NCBI GenBank assembly: GCA_027484885.1 | Contig: JAIXSD010000058.1 | Coordinates: forward strand, 1-5,350 | DNA: 5,350 nt | DNA from: Rubrivivax sp. | Lineage (GTDB): Bacteria > Pseudomonadota > Gammaproteobacteria > Burkholderiales > Burkholderiaceae_C | Reading direction: 5' to 3' | Part shown: positions 1 through 5,350 of the stretch, one piece after another | Position numbering within the stretch: the stretch's first letter is position 1 | How the letters are laid out: the number at the start of each line of letters is the position of its first letter | Program-made: the position numbers and the translations under genes | The notes under the pieces: model-generated | What the model saw: the letters and a program-made list of their open reading frames with translations, nothing else | What the model was told of the DNA's origin: nothing | The model's database searches: none

Positions 1-17
1 CCGAGAATCTTTCATTC

Positions 18-701
18 ATGGCGTCGCATCTCGATCTCGAAGAACAAGAACAGCTGGACCAGCTGAAGGCTTTTTGGAAAACCTGGGGCAATCTGATCAC
101 CTGGGCGCTGACCATCGCCCTGGCGGCCTATGCCGGCTGGAACGGTTGGAACTGGTACCAGCGTGACCAGGCCAGCAAGGCCGCAGCCATGTACGACGAG
201 CTGGATCGTGCCGTGCAGGCCGGTGATGCTGAAAAAGCCGGCCGCGTCTTCGGTGATCTGAAAGAGCGTTACCCCAGCACCACCTACGCCGCCCAAGCCG
301 CGCTGCAGGCCGCCAAGGCCCAGTTCGACAAGGGCCAGGCCGACGCGGCCCGTGCCAGCCTCAGCTGGGCGGCCAGCAGCGCTTCGCAAGAGGATGTGCG
401 TGATGTTGCTCGCCTGCGCCTGGCCGGTCTGCAGCTCGACGCCAAGCAGTACGACGAGGCCGCCAAGACCCTGGATGCGATCAAGTCGCCCGATTTCGCA
501 GCCCTGCAGGCCGACCGCCGCGGTGACCTGCTGGTGCTGCAGTCCAAGCCGGATCTGGCCAAGGCCGAGTACCAAAAAGCCTATGCCGCCATGGACAAGA
601 ACCAGGACTACCGCCGCCTGATCGAGGCCAAGCTGAGCACCTTGGGCGTGGCCCCGCCGGTGGAAGAAGCAGTGGCCGCCGGCCAAGGAGCGGCCAAGTG
701 A
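18..701 (+). CDS. yfgM: YfgM family protein, membrane-anchored TPR-like periplasmic chaperone/translocon accessory protein
   Basis: The 227-residue product has an acidic, Gln-rich cytoplasmic N-terminus (DLEEQEQLDQLKAFW, residues 6-20). One membrane segment follows at about residues 24-47 (GNLITWALTIALAAYAGWNGW), and the rest is an Ala-rich helical region of about 175 residues with TPR-like heptad patterning. This is the YfgM (TPR_21) architecture; the E. coli protein is about 206 residues. In E. coli, YfgM associates with SecYEG and PpiD and helps periplasmic chaperones receive exported proteins, and the same role is inferred here. The ATG at 18 places the conserved acidic segment right after Met-Ala-Ser-His. 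Only a weak purine stretch (GAGA, 3-6) precedes it, and hisS normally lies just upstream in this order. The stop overlaps the bamB start, so the two genes are probably translationally coupled. The family call is strong; the chaperone role is by homology only. Confidence 0.93.
   Translation: MASHLDLEEQEQLDQLKAFWKTWGNLITWALTIALAAYAGWNGWNWYQRDQASKAAAMYDELDRAVQAGDAEKAGRVFGDLKERYPSTTYAAQAALQAAKAQFDKGQADAARASLSWAASSASQEDVRDVARLRLAGLQLDAKQYDEAAKTLDAIKSPDFAALQADRRGDLLVLQSKPDLAKAEYQKAYAAMDKNQDYRRLIEAKLSTLGVAPPVEEAVAAGQGAAK
685..690 (+). promoter_or_regulatory. Ribosome binding site of bamB
   Basis: AAGGAG lies inside the last codons of yfgM, seven bases ahead of the GTG at 698. It is the best Shine-Dalgarno match in the window. 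It supports the GTG start that overlaps the yfgM stop as GTGA. Confidence 0.75.
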
Positions 702-1873
702 GCGGCGCGCTGAAGACGACGGCGCTGCACTCGGGCGCGTCCCGCCTGCGCGCGGGTGCGTTGGCCCTGGCCGCCGCGGCCGTGCTGACCGGCTTGTCGG
801 GCTGCTCGCTGTTCGGCTCGTCCAACGCACCGAAGCCCACGCCGCTGGAAACGCTGACGCCCGAGATCGCCGGCCGCGTGGTCTGGAACAGCCGCATCGA
901 TTCGGTGCAATTCCCGCTCTCGATTGCCACCGTGGCCGACCAGTTCGTGGTCGCCGGCAGCGGCGGCGTGGTCGAGGCCCTGCAGGCCAGCGATGGCCGC
1001 TCGGCCTGGCGTGTGGATGTGGGCCAGAAGCTCAGCGCCGGCGTCGGCTCGGACGGCCGTTTCGCCGCCGTGGTGACGCGAGAGAACGAGGTGGTGGTGC
1101 TGGAGGCCGGCCGCGTGCTCTGGCGCAAGCCCCTGCCCAGCGCCGTGCTGGCTGCACCCCTGGTGGCGGGCGAGCGCGTCTTCGTGCTGACCGTGGACCG
1201 CCAGGTCCAGGCTTTCGACGCCCTCGACGGCCGCCTGCTCTGGAATCTGCGCCGCCCCGGCGAGCCCCTGACCCTGGCCCAGCCCGGTGTGCTGGCCGCC
1301 TTCAAGGACACCTTGATCGTCGGCCAGGGCCCGCGCATGGCGGGTGTCGATCCGCTGCGCGGCTCGGTGCGCTGGGAGGCCAGCGTGGCCAGCCCGCGTG
1401 GCACCAATGAAGTTGAGCGTTTGGCCGATCTGGTGGCGCCCGCCGTGCGTCAGGGTGACCTGATCTGCGCGCGTGCCTTCCAGTCCGCCGTGGGTTGCGT
1501 CAACGCCGAGCGCGGCAGCGCGCTCTGGAGCCGCAATTTCGGGGGCATGAACGGCATCGGTGGCGGTGCCACCGCCGTCGTGGCGGCTGACGCTTCGGAT
1601 CGCATCACCGCCTGGGGCCTGGGCAATGGCGATGTGATGTGGACAGCCGATCAGTTCCAGCACCGCCGCCTGAGCGCGCCGCTGGTGGTGGGCAAGAATG
1701 TGGTGGTCGGCGACTTCGAAGGCCAGGTGCATTTCCTGGCCCTGGACAACGGCCGCACGCAGCTGCGTCTGCCCACCGACGGCTCGGCCATCCAGGCCGC
1801 CCCCGTGGCCCTGGGCACAACCATTCTGGTGGCCACCCGCAATGGCGGGCTGTACGCCTTGCGACCTGAGTAA
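698..1873 (+). CDS. bamB: Outer membrane protein assembly factor BamB (lipoprotein, beta-propeller)
   Basis: The 391-residue product starts with an Arg-containing N-terminus and a hydrophobic Ala/Leu core (about 19-32). A lipobox LSGC follows at 33-36, so Cys36 should be lipidated. Ser at +2 predicts sorting to the outer membrane. The rest is made of repeated beta-propeller blades of PQQ type with recurring Asp/Gly-x-x-x-W turns, for example ASDGRSAWRVD, DALDGRLLW, DPLRGSVRWE, NAERGSALW and GLGNGDVMWT. The family-typical segment RGTNEVERLADL is at 234-245. BamB is the accessory lipoprotein that binds BamA and promotes beta-barrel insertion into the outer membrane. Length is close to the E. 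coli protein (392). The GTG start is chosen because it overlaps the yfgM stop, has AAGGAG seven bases upstream, and supplies a complete signal peptide. The conserved yfgM-bamB-der order supports the call. Confidence 0.95.
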   Translation: MSGALKTTALHSGASRLRAGALALAAAAVLTGLSGCSLFGSSNAPKPTPLETLTPEIAGRVVWNSRIDSVQFPLSIATVADQFVVAGSGGVVEALQASDGRSAWRVDVGQKLSAGVGSDGRFAAVVTRENEVVVLEAGRVLWRKPLPSAVLAAPLVAGERVFVLTVDRQVQAFDALDGRLLWNLRRPGEPLTLAQPGVLAAFKDTLIVGQGPRMAGVDPLRGSVRWEASVASPRGTNEVERLADLVAPAVRQGDLICARAFQSAVGCVNAERGSALWSRNFGGMNGIGGGATAVVAADASDRITAWGLGNGDVMWTADQFQHRRLSAPLVVGKNVVVGDFEGQVHFLALDNGRTQLRLPTDGSAIQAAPVALGTTILVATRNGGLYALRPE

Positions 1874-1876
1874 GAC

Positions 1877-1890
1877 CCGGCTCCGGCCGG
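1877..1890 (+). other. Small GC-rich hairpin between bamB and der
   Basis: CCGGC at 1877-1881 can pair with GCCGG at 1886-1890 around a four-base loop, followed by CTTTG. The stem starts three bases after the bamB stop. It is too short, and its T-run too weak, for a confident intrinsic terminator. It may protect the bamB 3' end or mark a processing or pause site. The 50-base gap otherwise holds only a weak ribosome binding site for der. Confidence 0.35.
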
Positions 1891-1923
1891 CTTTGAACCC
1901 CTAGCAGTGAGAACAATAAGAAT

Positions 1924-3261
1924 ATGAAACCCGTCATCGCCCTGGTCGGACGCCCCAATGTGGGCAAGTCCACGCTCTTCAATCGCCTGACCAAGAGCCG
2001 CGACGCCATCGTGGCCGACTTTGCCGGCCTGACGCGTGACCGCCACTATGGCGACGGTCGCCTGGGTGATCGTGAGTTCATCGTCATTGACACCGGCGGC
2101 TTCGAGCCCGACAGCACCACCGGCATCGTCAAGGAAATGGCCAAGCAGACCCGTCAGGCCGTGGCCGAGGCGGATGCCGTGGTCTTTGTGGTCGATGTGC
2201 GCCTGGGTCTTTCGGCCCAGGACAGCGACATTGCCCGCTACCTGCGTCAGGCCAACAAACGCATCTTCCTGGCCGTGAACAAGGCCGAGGGCATGAGCGA
2301 TTCGCCCCTGCTGGGTGAGTTCCATGAGCTGGGCCTGGGCGAGCCGCACCCGATTTCGGCCTCGCACGGCCAGGGCATTCGCAGCCTGCTGGAAGCGGTG
2401 CTGGAGCCCTTCGAGTTTGAGGAAGACGAAGAGGCTGCACCCGAGAACGACGGCGTCATTCGCCTGGCCGTGGCCGGCCGCCCCAATGTGGGCAAGAGCA
2501 CGCTGATCAACACCTGGCTGGGTGAAGAGCGCCTGGTGGCCTTCGACATGCCGGGCACCACGCGCGACGCCATCGCCGTGCCCTTCGAGCGCAATGGCCA
2601 GCAGTTCCAGCTGATCGACACCGCCGGTTTGCGGCGCAAGGGCAAGGTCTTCGAAGCCATCGAGAAGTTCTCGGTGGTCAAGACCCTGCAGGCGATTGCT
2701 GATGCCAACGTCGTGCTGCTGCTCCTCGATGCGACGCAAGGCGTGTCTGACCAAGACGCGCACATTGCCGGCTACATCCTGGAAAGCGGCCGCGCCGTGG
2801 TGCTGGCCGTCAACAAATGGGATGCGATCGACAGCTACCAGCGCGAGCAGCTGCAGCGCTCGATCGAGCAGCGCCTGGCGTTTTTGAAGTTCGCCCCGAT
2901 TCACAACATCTCGGCGCTCAAGCGCCAGGGCCTGGGCCCGCTGTGGGGGGCGCTGGCCGATGCCTACGCCTCTGCCTACCGCAAGATGACCACGCCGGTG
3001 CTGACGCGTCTGATCCAGGAAGCGGTGGAGCACCAAACGCCCAAACGCAGCGGGCACTTCCGTCCCAAGCTGCGCTATGCCCATCAGGGCGGCATGAATC
3101 CGCCTCTGGTGATCGTGCACGGCAATTCGCTGGAAGGCGTGACCGAGGTCTACAAGCGCTATCTGGAGGGGCGCATCCGCGCCCACTACAAGCTGGTCGG
3201 CACGCCCATGCGCATCGAGATGCGTTCCTCGAAGAATCCCTACAGCGACAAAGACAGCTGA
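1924..3261 (+). CDS. der: Ribosome biogenesis GTPase Der (EngA), two tandem G domains plus KH-like domain
   Basis: The 445-residue product has two GTPase domains in tandem, the hallmark of Der/EngA. Domain 1 shows G1 GRPNVGKS (9-16), the switch segment with T37, G3 DTGG (56-59) and G4 NKAE (119-122). An acidic linker rich in Glu/Asp (about 164-176) leads to domain 2, with G1 GRPNVGKS (185-192), the G2 segment MPGTTRD (209-215), G3 DTAG (232-235) and G4 NKWD (297-300). A C-terminal KH-like domain (about 355-440) follows, ending in a basic segment [12 protein letters not shown]. Der is essential in most bacteria and acts in late 50S subunit assembly. The two P-loops share an 18-base identical stretch (1951-1968 and 2479-2496), the trace of the ancient domain duplication. 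The ATG at 1924 starts [11 protein letters not shown], which is normal for the family. Its ribosome binding site is weak (GTGAGA, 1907-1912). The only oddity is Glu at the last G4 position of domain 1. Confidence 0.98.
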   Translation: MKPVIALVGRPNVGKSTLFNRLTKSRDAIVADFAGLTRDRHYGDGRLGDREFIVIDTGGFEPDSTTGIVKEMAKQTRQAVAEADAVVFVVDVRLGLSAQDSDIARYLRQANKRIFLAVNKAEGMSDSPLLGEFHELGLGEPHPISASHGQGIRSLLEAVLEPFEFEEDEEAAPENDGVIRLAVAGRPNVGKSTLINTWLGEERLVAFDMPGTTRDAIAVPFERNGQQFQLIDTAGLRRKGKVFEAIEKFSVVKTLQAIADANVVLLLLDATQGVSDQDAHIAGYILESGRAVVLAVNKWDAIDSYQREQLQRSIEQRLAFLKFAPIHNISALKRQGLGPLWGALADAYASAYRKMTTPVLTRLIQEAVEHQTPKRSGHFRPKLRYAHQGGMNPPLVIVHGNSLEGVTEVYKRYLEGRIRAHYKLVGTPMRIEMRSSKNPYSDKDS

Positions 3262-3262
3262 A

Positions 3263-3299
3263 GCCTGTCTCCCAGGCCGCAGCGATGGCGGCCGGCCTG
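3263..3299 (+). promoter_or_regulatory. Competing hairpins in the der-hfq gap (possible attenuator or weak terminator)
   Basis: The 91-base gap between the der stop and the hfq start contains mutually exclusive stems. GCCTG (3263-3267) can pair with CAGGC (3273-3277) around five bases. The same CAGGC, extended to CAGGCCG (3273-3279), can pair instead with CGGCCTG (3293-3299). A third option is GGCCGC (3275-3280) with GCGGCC (3288-3293). The base run after the last stem is TGTTAAGG, not a proper U-tract, so a strong intrinsic terminator is unlikely. I could not place a convincing sigma-70 promoter here, although this is the largest gap and hfq often has its own promoter. Regulatory meaning is inference. 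Confidence 0.3.
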
Positions 3300-3342
3300 T
3301 GTTAAGGTGAACGCCGTTCCCTCCAAATCCCTCTCACAACAC

Positions 3343-3346
3343 GGAG
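3343..3346 (+). promoter_or_regulatory. Ribosome binding site of hfq
   Basis: GGAG sits six bases ahead of the GTG at 3353. It decides that start, because no other in-frame start codon lies close upstream and the resulting protein begins MSNKGQ, as expected for the family. Confidence 0.7.
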
Positions 3347-3352
3347 CATATC

Positions 3353-3598
3353 GTGAGCAACAAAGGCCAACTCCTGCAAGATCCCTTCCTGAACCTGCTG
3401 CGCAAGGAGCATGTGCCGGTGTCCATCTACTTGGTCAACGGCATCAAGCTGCAAGGTCACATCGAGTCGTTTGACCAGTATGTGGTTCTGCTGCGCAACA
3501 CGGTCACGCAGATGGTCTACAAGCACGCCATCTCCACGGTGGTGCCGGGTCGTGCGGTGAATTTCCACACCGCCGACAGCGCTGACGAAGCGCACTGA
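3353..3598 (+). CDS. hfq: RNA chaperone Hfq
   Basis: The 81-residue product matches Hfq almost residue for residue over the Sm core (about 7-67). It has the N-terminal helix with QDPFLN (9-14), Sm1 with [13 protein letters not shown] (23-35), FDQYVVLL (40-47) and the Sm2 signature YKHAIS (56-61). Gln9, Phe40 to Gln42, Lys57 and His58 line the proximal uridine-binding face of the hexamer by analogy with E. coli Gln8, Phe42-region, Lys56 and His57. The lateral rim reads RKEH (17-20), against RRER in E. coli. The C-terminal tail is short (about 14 residues after the core) and ends in the acidic DSADEAH; E. coli Hfq has 102 residues. Hfq pairs small RNAs with mRNAs in the cytoplasm and controls stress responses. 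It starts with GTG preceded by GGAG. hflX follows after 11 bases, the classic hfq-hflX-hflK order. Confidence 0.98.
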   Translation: MSNKGQLLQDPFLNLLRKEHVPVSIYLVNGIKLQGHIESFDQYVVLLRNTVTQMVYKHAISTVVPGRAVNFHTADSADEAH

Positions 3599-3609
3599 AA
3601 CCTGGGCTT

Positions 3610-4938
3610 TTGCCCCTTGCCCACACCTTGAGTTCCGCTGACTCCACCCACACGTCGCCGCCTTCTGAGGCGGCGCGTGCCATTCTTGTGGGCGTTGATT
3701 TCGGCCGCCACGCCAAGTCTTCGTTCGCATCCACTTTCGATCCCACCCTGGACGAACTGGCCTTGCTGGCCGAATCCGCCGGCGACACGCCGGTGGCCCG
3801 GGTGATTGCCCGCCGCCAGTCGCCCGATGCGGCGCTGTTTGTCGGCTCGGGCAAGGCCGATGAGATCAAGCTGCTGGTACAGATGCACCAGGCCCACACC
3901 GTGCTGTTCGATCAGGCGATCTCGCCGGCGCAGCAGCGCAATCTCGAGCGCGTGCTGGGCGTGCCCGTGGCCGACCGCACGGCCTTGATCCTGGAAATCT
4001 TTGCCGCCCGCGCCAAGAGCCATGAAGGCAAGATGCAGGTCGAGCTGGCTCGTCTGCAGTACCTGGCCACGCGCCTGGTGCGCCGCTGGAGCCACTTGGA
4101 GCGCCAGAGCGGCGGCATCGGCATGCGCGGCGGCCCCGGCGAAGCCCAGATCGAGCTGGACCGCCGCATGATCGATGACCGCATCAAGGCCATCAAGGAA
4201 AAGCTCAAGAAGGTGCAGCGCCAGCGCAGCACCCAGCAGCGCGCCCGCGCCCGCAACAGCGTGTTCCGCGTGTCCCTGGTCGGTTACACCAATGCCGGCA
4301 AGTCCACGCTGTTCAATGCCCTGGTCAAGGCGCGCACCTACGCGGCCGATCAGCTCTTCGCCACGCTGGACACCACCACCCGATCGCTCTACCTGGAGCA
4401 GGCCGGCACCAGCGTGTCCTTGTCCGACACCGTGGGTTTCATCCGCGACCTGCCGCACAAGTTGGTCGAGGCCTTCCGTGCCACCTTGCAGGAAGCGGCC
4501 GATGCCGACCTGCTCTTGCATGTGGTCGATGCGGCTTCGCCCGTGCTGGAAGAGCAGATGCTGGAAGTGGAGCGGGTGCTGGAGGAAATCGGCGCCGACC
4601 ACATTCCCCAGATCCTGGTCTACAACAAGCAGGACATGCTGGAAGAGAGCCAGCGCCCACGCAGCGGCATGGACTGGATCGAGCGCCAGAGCGATGGCAG
4701 CGTCGGTGCGCGGGTGCCGCGTGTCTTCGTCAGCGCGCTCGATGGCAGCGGCCTCGATGTGCTGCGCGAGCAGATCGTGCAGGCTTTGCTGGCGCAGCGC
4801 CCGACCGACTTGAATTCCCCCGATCTCACCCCAGATGCGGGGGGGGATTTGGCATCCCTGGATTCCGACGACTCCGAACAACCGCTGGCAGACGCCGTCA
4901 CAGGCGACCCTGCCGATACCCATCCCACACAGGCATGA
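3610..4938 (+). CDS. hflX: Ribosome-associated GTPase HflX
   Basis: Read from the TTG at 3610, the product has 442 residues. The HflX-specific N-terminal domain begins near ARAILVGVDFG (about 22-32) and ends in the Gly-rich GGIGMRGGPGE (168-178), followed by a long basic helical segment (about 180-217). The G domain follows: G1 GYTNAGKS (225-232), G2 FATLDTTTR (250-258), G3 DTVGF (273-277), G4 NKQD (339-342) and G5 SAL (375-377). The tail from about 398 to 442 is acidic and low in complexity. HflX binds the 50S subunit and splits stalled or stressed 70S ribosomes using GTP. The start is uncertain: no ATG exists upstream of the domain, TTG at 3610 and TTG at 3628 (giving Met-Ser-Ser) are both possible, and neither has a clear ribosome binding site. 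The 11-base distance to the hfq stop suggests translational coupling. The end overlaps hflK by ATGA. Identity is certain; the exact N-terminus is not. Confidence 0.96.
   Translation: MPLAHTLSSADSTHTSPPSEAARAILVGVDFGRHAKSSFASTFDPTLDELALLAESAGDTPVARVIARRQSPDAALFVGSGKADEIKLLVQMHQAHTVLFDQAISPAQQRNLERVLGVPVADRTALILEIFAARAKSHEGKMQVELARLQYLATRLVRRWSHLERQSGGIGMRGGPGEAQIELDRRMIDDRIKAIKEKLKKVQRQRSTQQRARARNSVFRVSLVGYTNAGKSTLFNALVKARTYAADQLFATLDTTTRSLYLEQAGTSVSLSDTVGFIRDLPHKLVEAFRATLQEAADADLLLHVVDAASPVLEEQMLEVERVLEEIGADHIPQILVYNKQDMLEESQRPRSGMDWIERQSDGSVGARVPRVFVSALDGSGLDVLREQIVQALLAQRPTDLNSPDLTPDAGGDLASLDSDDSEQPLADAVTGDPADTHPTQA
4816..4847 (+). other. C-run/G-run inverted repeat with G8 homopolymer in the hflX 3' end
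   Basis: TCCCCC (4816-4821) can pair with GGGGGA (4842-4847). Alternatively CCCC (4829-4832) can pair with GGGG (4839-4842) around six bases. The G run is eight long (4839-4846), the longest homopolymer I noticed in the window. It lies in the variable acidic tail of HflX, about 90 bases ahead of the hflK start. In the hflX frame it reads GCG GGG GGG GAT, so it contains a G-GGG-GGG slippery heptamer in the correct phase for -1 slippage. Function is not shown; a chance feature or a sequence-length error are alternatives. Confidence 0.4.
4931..4933 (+). promoter_or_regulatory. Weak ribosome binding site relevant to the hflK start
   Basis: AGG here is one base from the ATG at 4935, which is too close for initiation there, but seven bases from the ATG at 4941. 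It therefore favours the second ATG (MNTYERV) as the true hflK start. The match is only three bases, so this is suggestive. Confidence 0.35.
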
Positions 4939-5350
4939 GCATGAACACCTACGAGCGCGTGAGCCCCGAGCGGCCCGTGATGAGCAGCCCCGCTGCCGGC
5001 CGCATCAAGCCTCTGGCGGCCGCGGCTGCCGCTTTGCTGCGCGGCCTGTGGCCCCAGAACTGGAGGGCAGGGCGTTTGCTGAACAACGGCCGCAATGACG
5101 GCCCGCCGGATCTGGACGAGCTCTGGCGCGATTTCAACCGCAAGCTGTCCGGCATGTTCGGCGGCAAGCCCGCCGGCAATGGTGGCAACAACAACGGCGA
5201 CTCGGGCGGCGGCAACAACTTCCAGCCCGATATGAAGAGCGCCAGCGTTGGCGCGCTGCTGATCGGCGGTGTGGTGCTGGTCGGTTGGCTGGGCAGCGGC
5301 TTCTTCATCGTGCAGGAAGGCCAGCAAGGGGTGATCACCTCCTTCGGCAA
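4935..5350 (+). CDS. hflK: FtsH protease modulator subunit HflK (5' part, cut by the window edge)
   Basis: The frame is open from the ATG at 4935 to the last base, giving 138 complete codons. The N-terminus (1-52) is Ala-rich and cytoplasmic. The conserved HflK motif DGPPDLDELWRDFNRKL is at 55-71, followed by a Gly/Asn-rich spacer (76-95). A membrane segment runs over about 103-124 (ASVGALLIGGVVLVGWLGSG), and the start of the SPFH domain is FIVQEGQQGVITSFG (124-138). HflK forms a large membrane complex with HflC that encloses FtsH and modulates its degradation of membrane proteins; most of the protein lies in the periplasm. The ATG at 4935 overlaps the hflX stop as ATGA; the ATG at 4941 is an alternative with better ribosome binding site spacing. 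The N-terminus lacks the usual NDPxWG segment before GPPDLDE. hflC is expected next, outside the window. Confidence 0.95.
   Translation, partial: MSMNTYERVSPERPVMSSPAAGRIKPLAAAAAALLRGLWPQNWRAGRLLNNGRNDGPPDLDELWRDFNRKLSGMFGGKPAGNGGNNNGDSGGGNNFQPDMKSASVGALLIGGVVLVGWLGSGFFIVQEGQQGVITSFG

Noticed and set aside
608..1732. 374-codon minus-strand frame opposite bamB
   Set aside because: Same cause. BamB on the + strand has a full lipobox, ribosome binding site and family motifs.
1893..1922. Possible der promoter (TTGAAC with TAAGAA 18 bases later)
   Set aside because: The -10 match is poor and lies directly against the start codon, which would give a nearly leaderless message. Read-through from bamB is simpler.
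1651..3186. 511-codon open frame on the minus strand opposite bamB and der
   Set aside because: It lies antisense to well-conserved genes. High GC with G/C third positions removes stops from opposite frames, and the His/Gly/Leu-rich translation resembles no family I know.
3273..3310. Intrinsic terminator after der
   Set aside because: The stem is plausible, but the following bases TGTTAAGG are not a U-tract, so it is listed only as a structured region of low confidence.
3517..4923. 468-codon open frame on the minus strand opposite hfq and hflX
   Set aside because: It is an antisense shadow of hflX, with the composition expected from reversed codons and no recognisable motif.
4835..5098. 87-codon + strand frame spanning the hflX-hflK junction
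   Set aside because: It overlaps the acidic end of HflX and the conserved start of HflK in a third frame, and its Arg/Pro/His-rich product has no known motif. It is what a one-G loss in the G8 run would produce, so it is mentioned only under that finding.

Overview
The window is a dense, single-strand stretch of housekeeping genes from a GC-rich Gram-negative bacterium, most likely a betaproteobacterium of the order Burkholderiales. The Roseateles/Rubrivivax/Leptothrix side of that order is a guess. The grounds are the gene order, the Hfq sequence (start MSNKGQ, rim RKEH, short acidic tail), the strong G/C preference at third codon positions, and the frequent GTG/TTG starts. I see no mobile element, tRNA or rRNA gene, CRISPR array or sign of gene transfer.

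Layout, all on the + strand: yfgM (18-701), bamB (698-1873, GTG start overlapping the yfgM stop), a 50-base gap with a small hairpin, der (1924-3261), a 91-base gap with competing hairpins, hfq (3353-3598, GTG start), an 11-base gap, hflX (3610-4938, probable TTG start), and hflK (4935 to the window edge, ATG overlapping the hflX stop; 138 codons visible). The first 17 bases hold no recognisable gene end. In related genomes hisS normally lies just upstream, and hflC, hisZ and purA downstream. No gene-free stretch exceeds 91 bases.

The order merges two clusters that are separate in Escherichia coli: hisS-yfgM-bamB-der and hfq-hflX-hflK-hflC. The first part serves envelope protein traffic and ribosome assembly: YfgM at the Sec translocon, BamB in outer-membrane protein insertion, and Der in 50S maturation. 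The second part serves RNA-based regulation and stress quality control: Hfq as sRNA chaperone, HflX as ribosome-splitting GTPase, and HflK as modulator of the FtsH protease. Tight spacing suggests one or two transcripts, with the der-hfq gap the most likely place for an internal promoter or attenuation.

No new system is evident. The observations most worth a second look are an eight-G run near the hflX 3' end, where a -1 shift would join HflX in frame to HflK; alternative hairpins ahead of hfq; an unusual HflK N-terminus; and residue differences in BamB, Der and Hfq.
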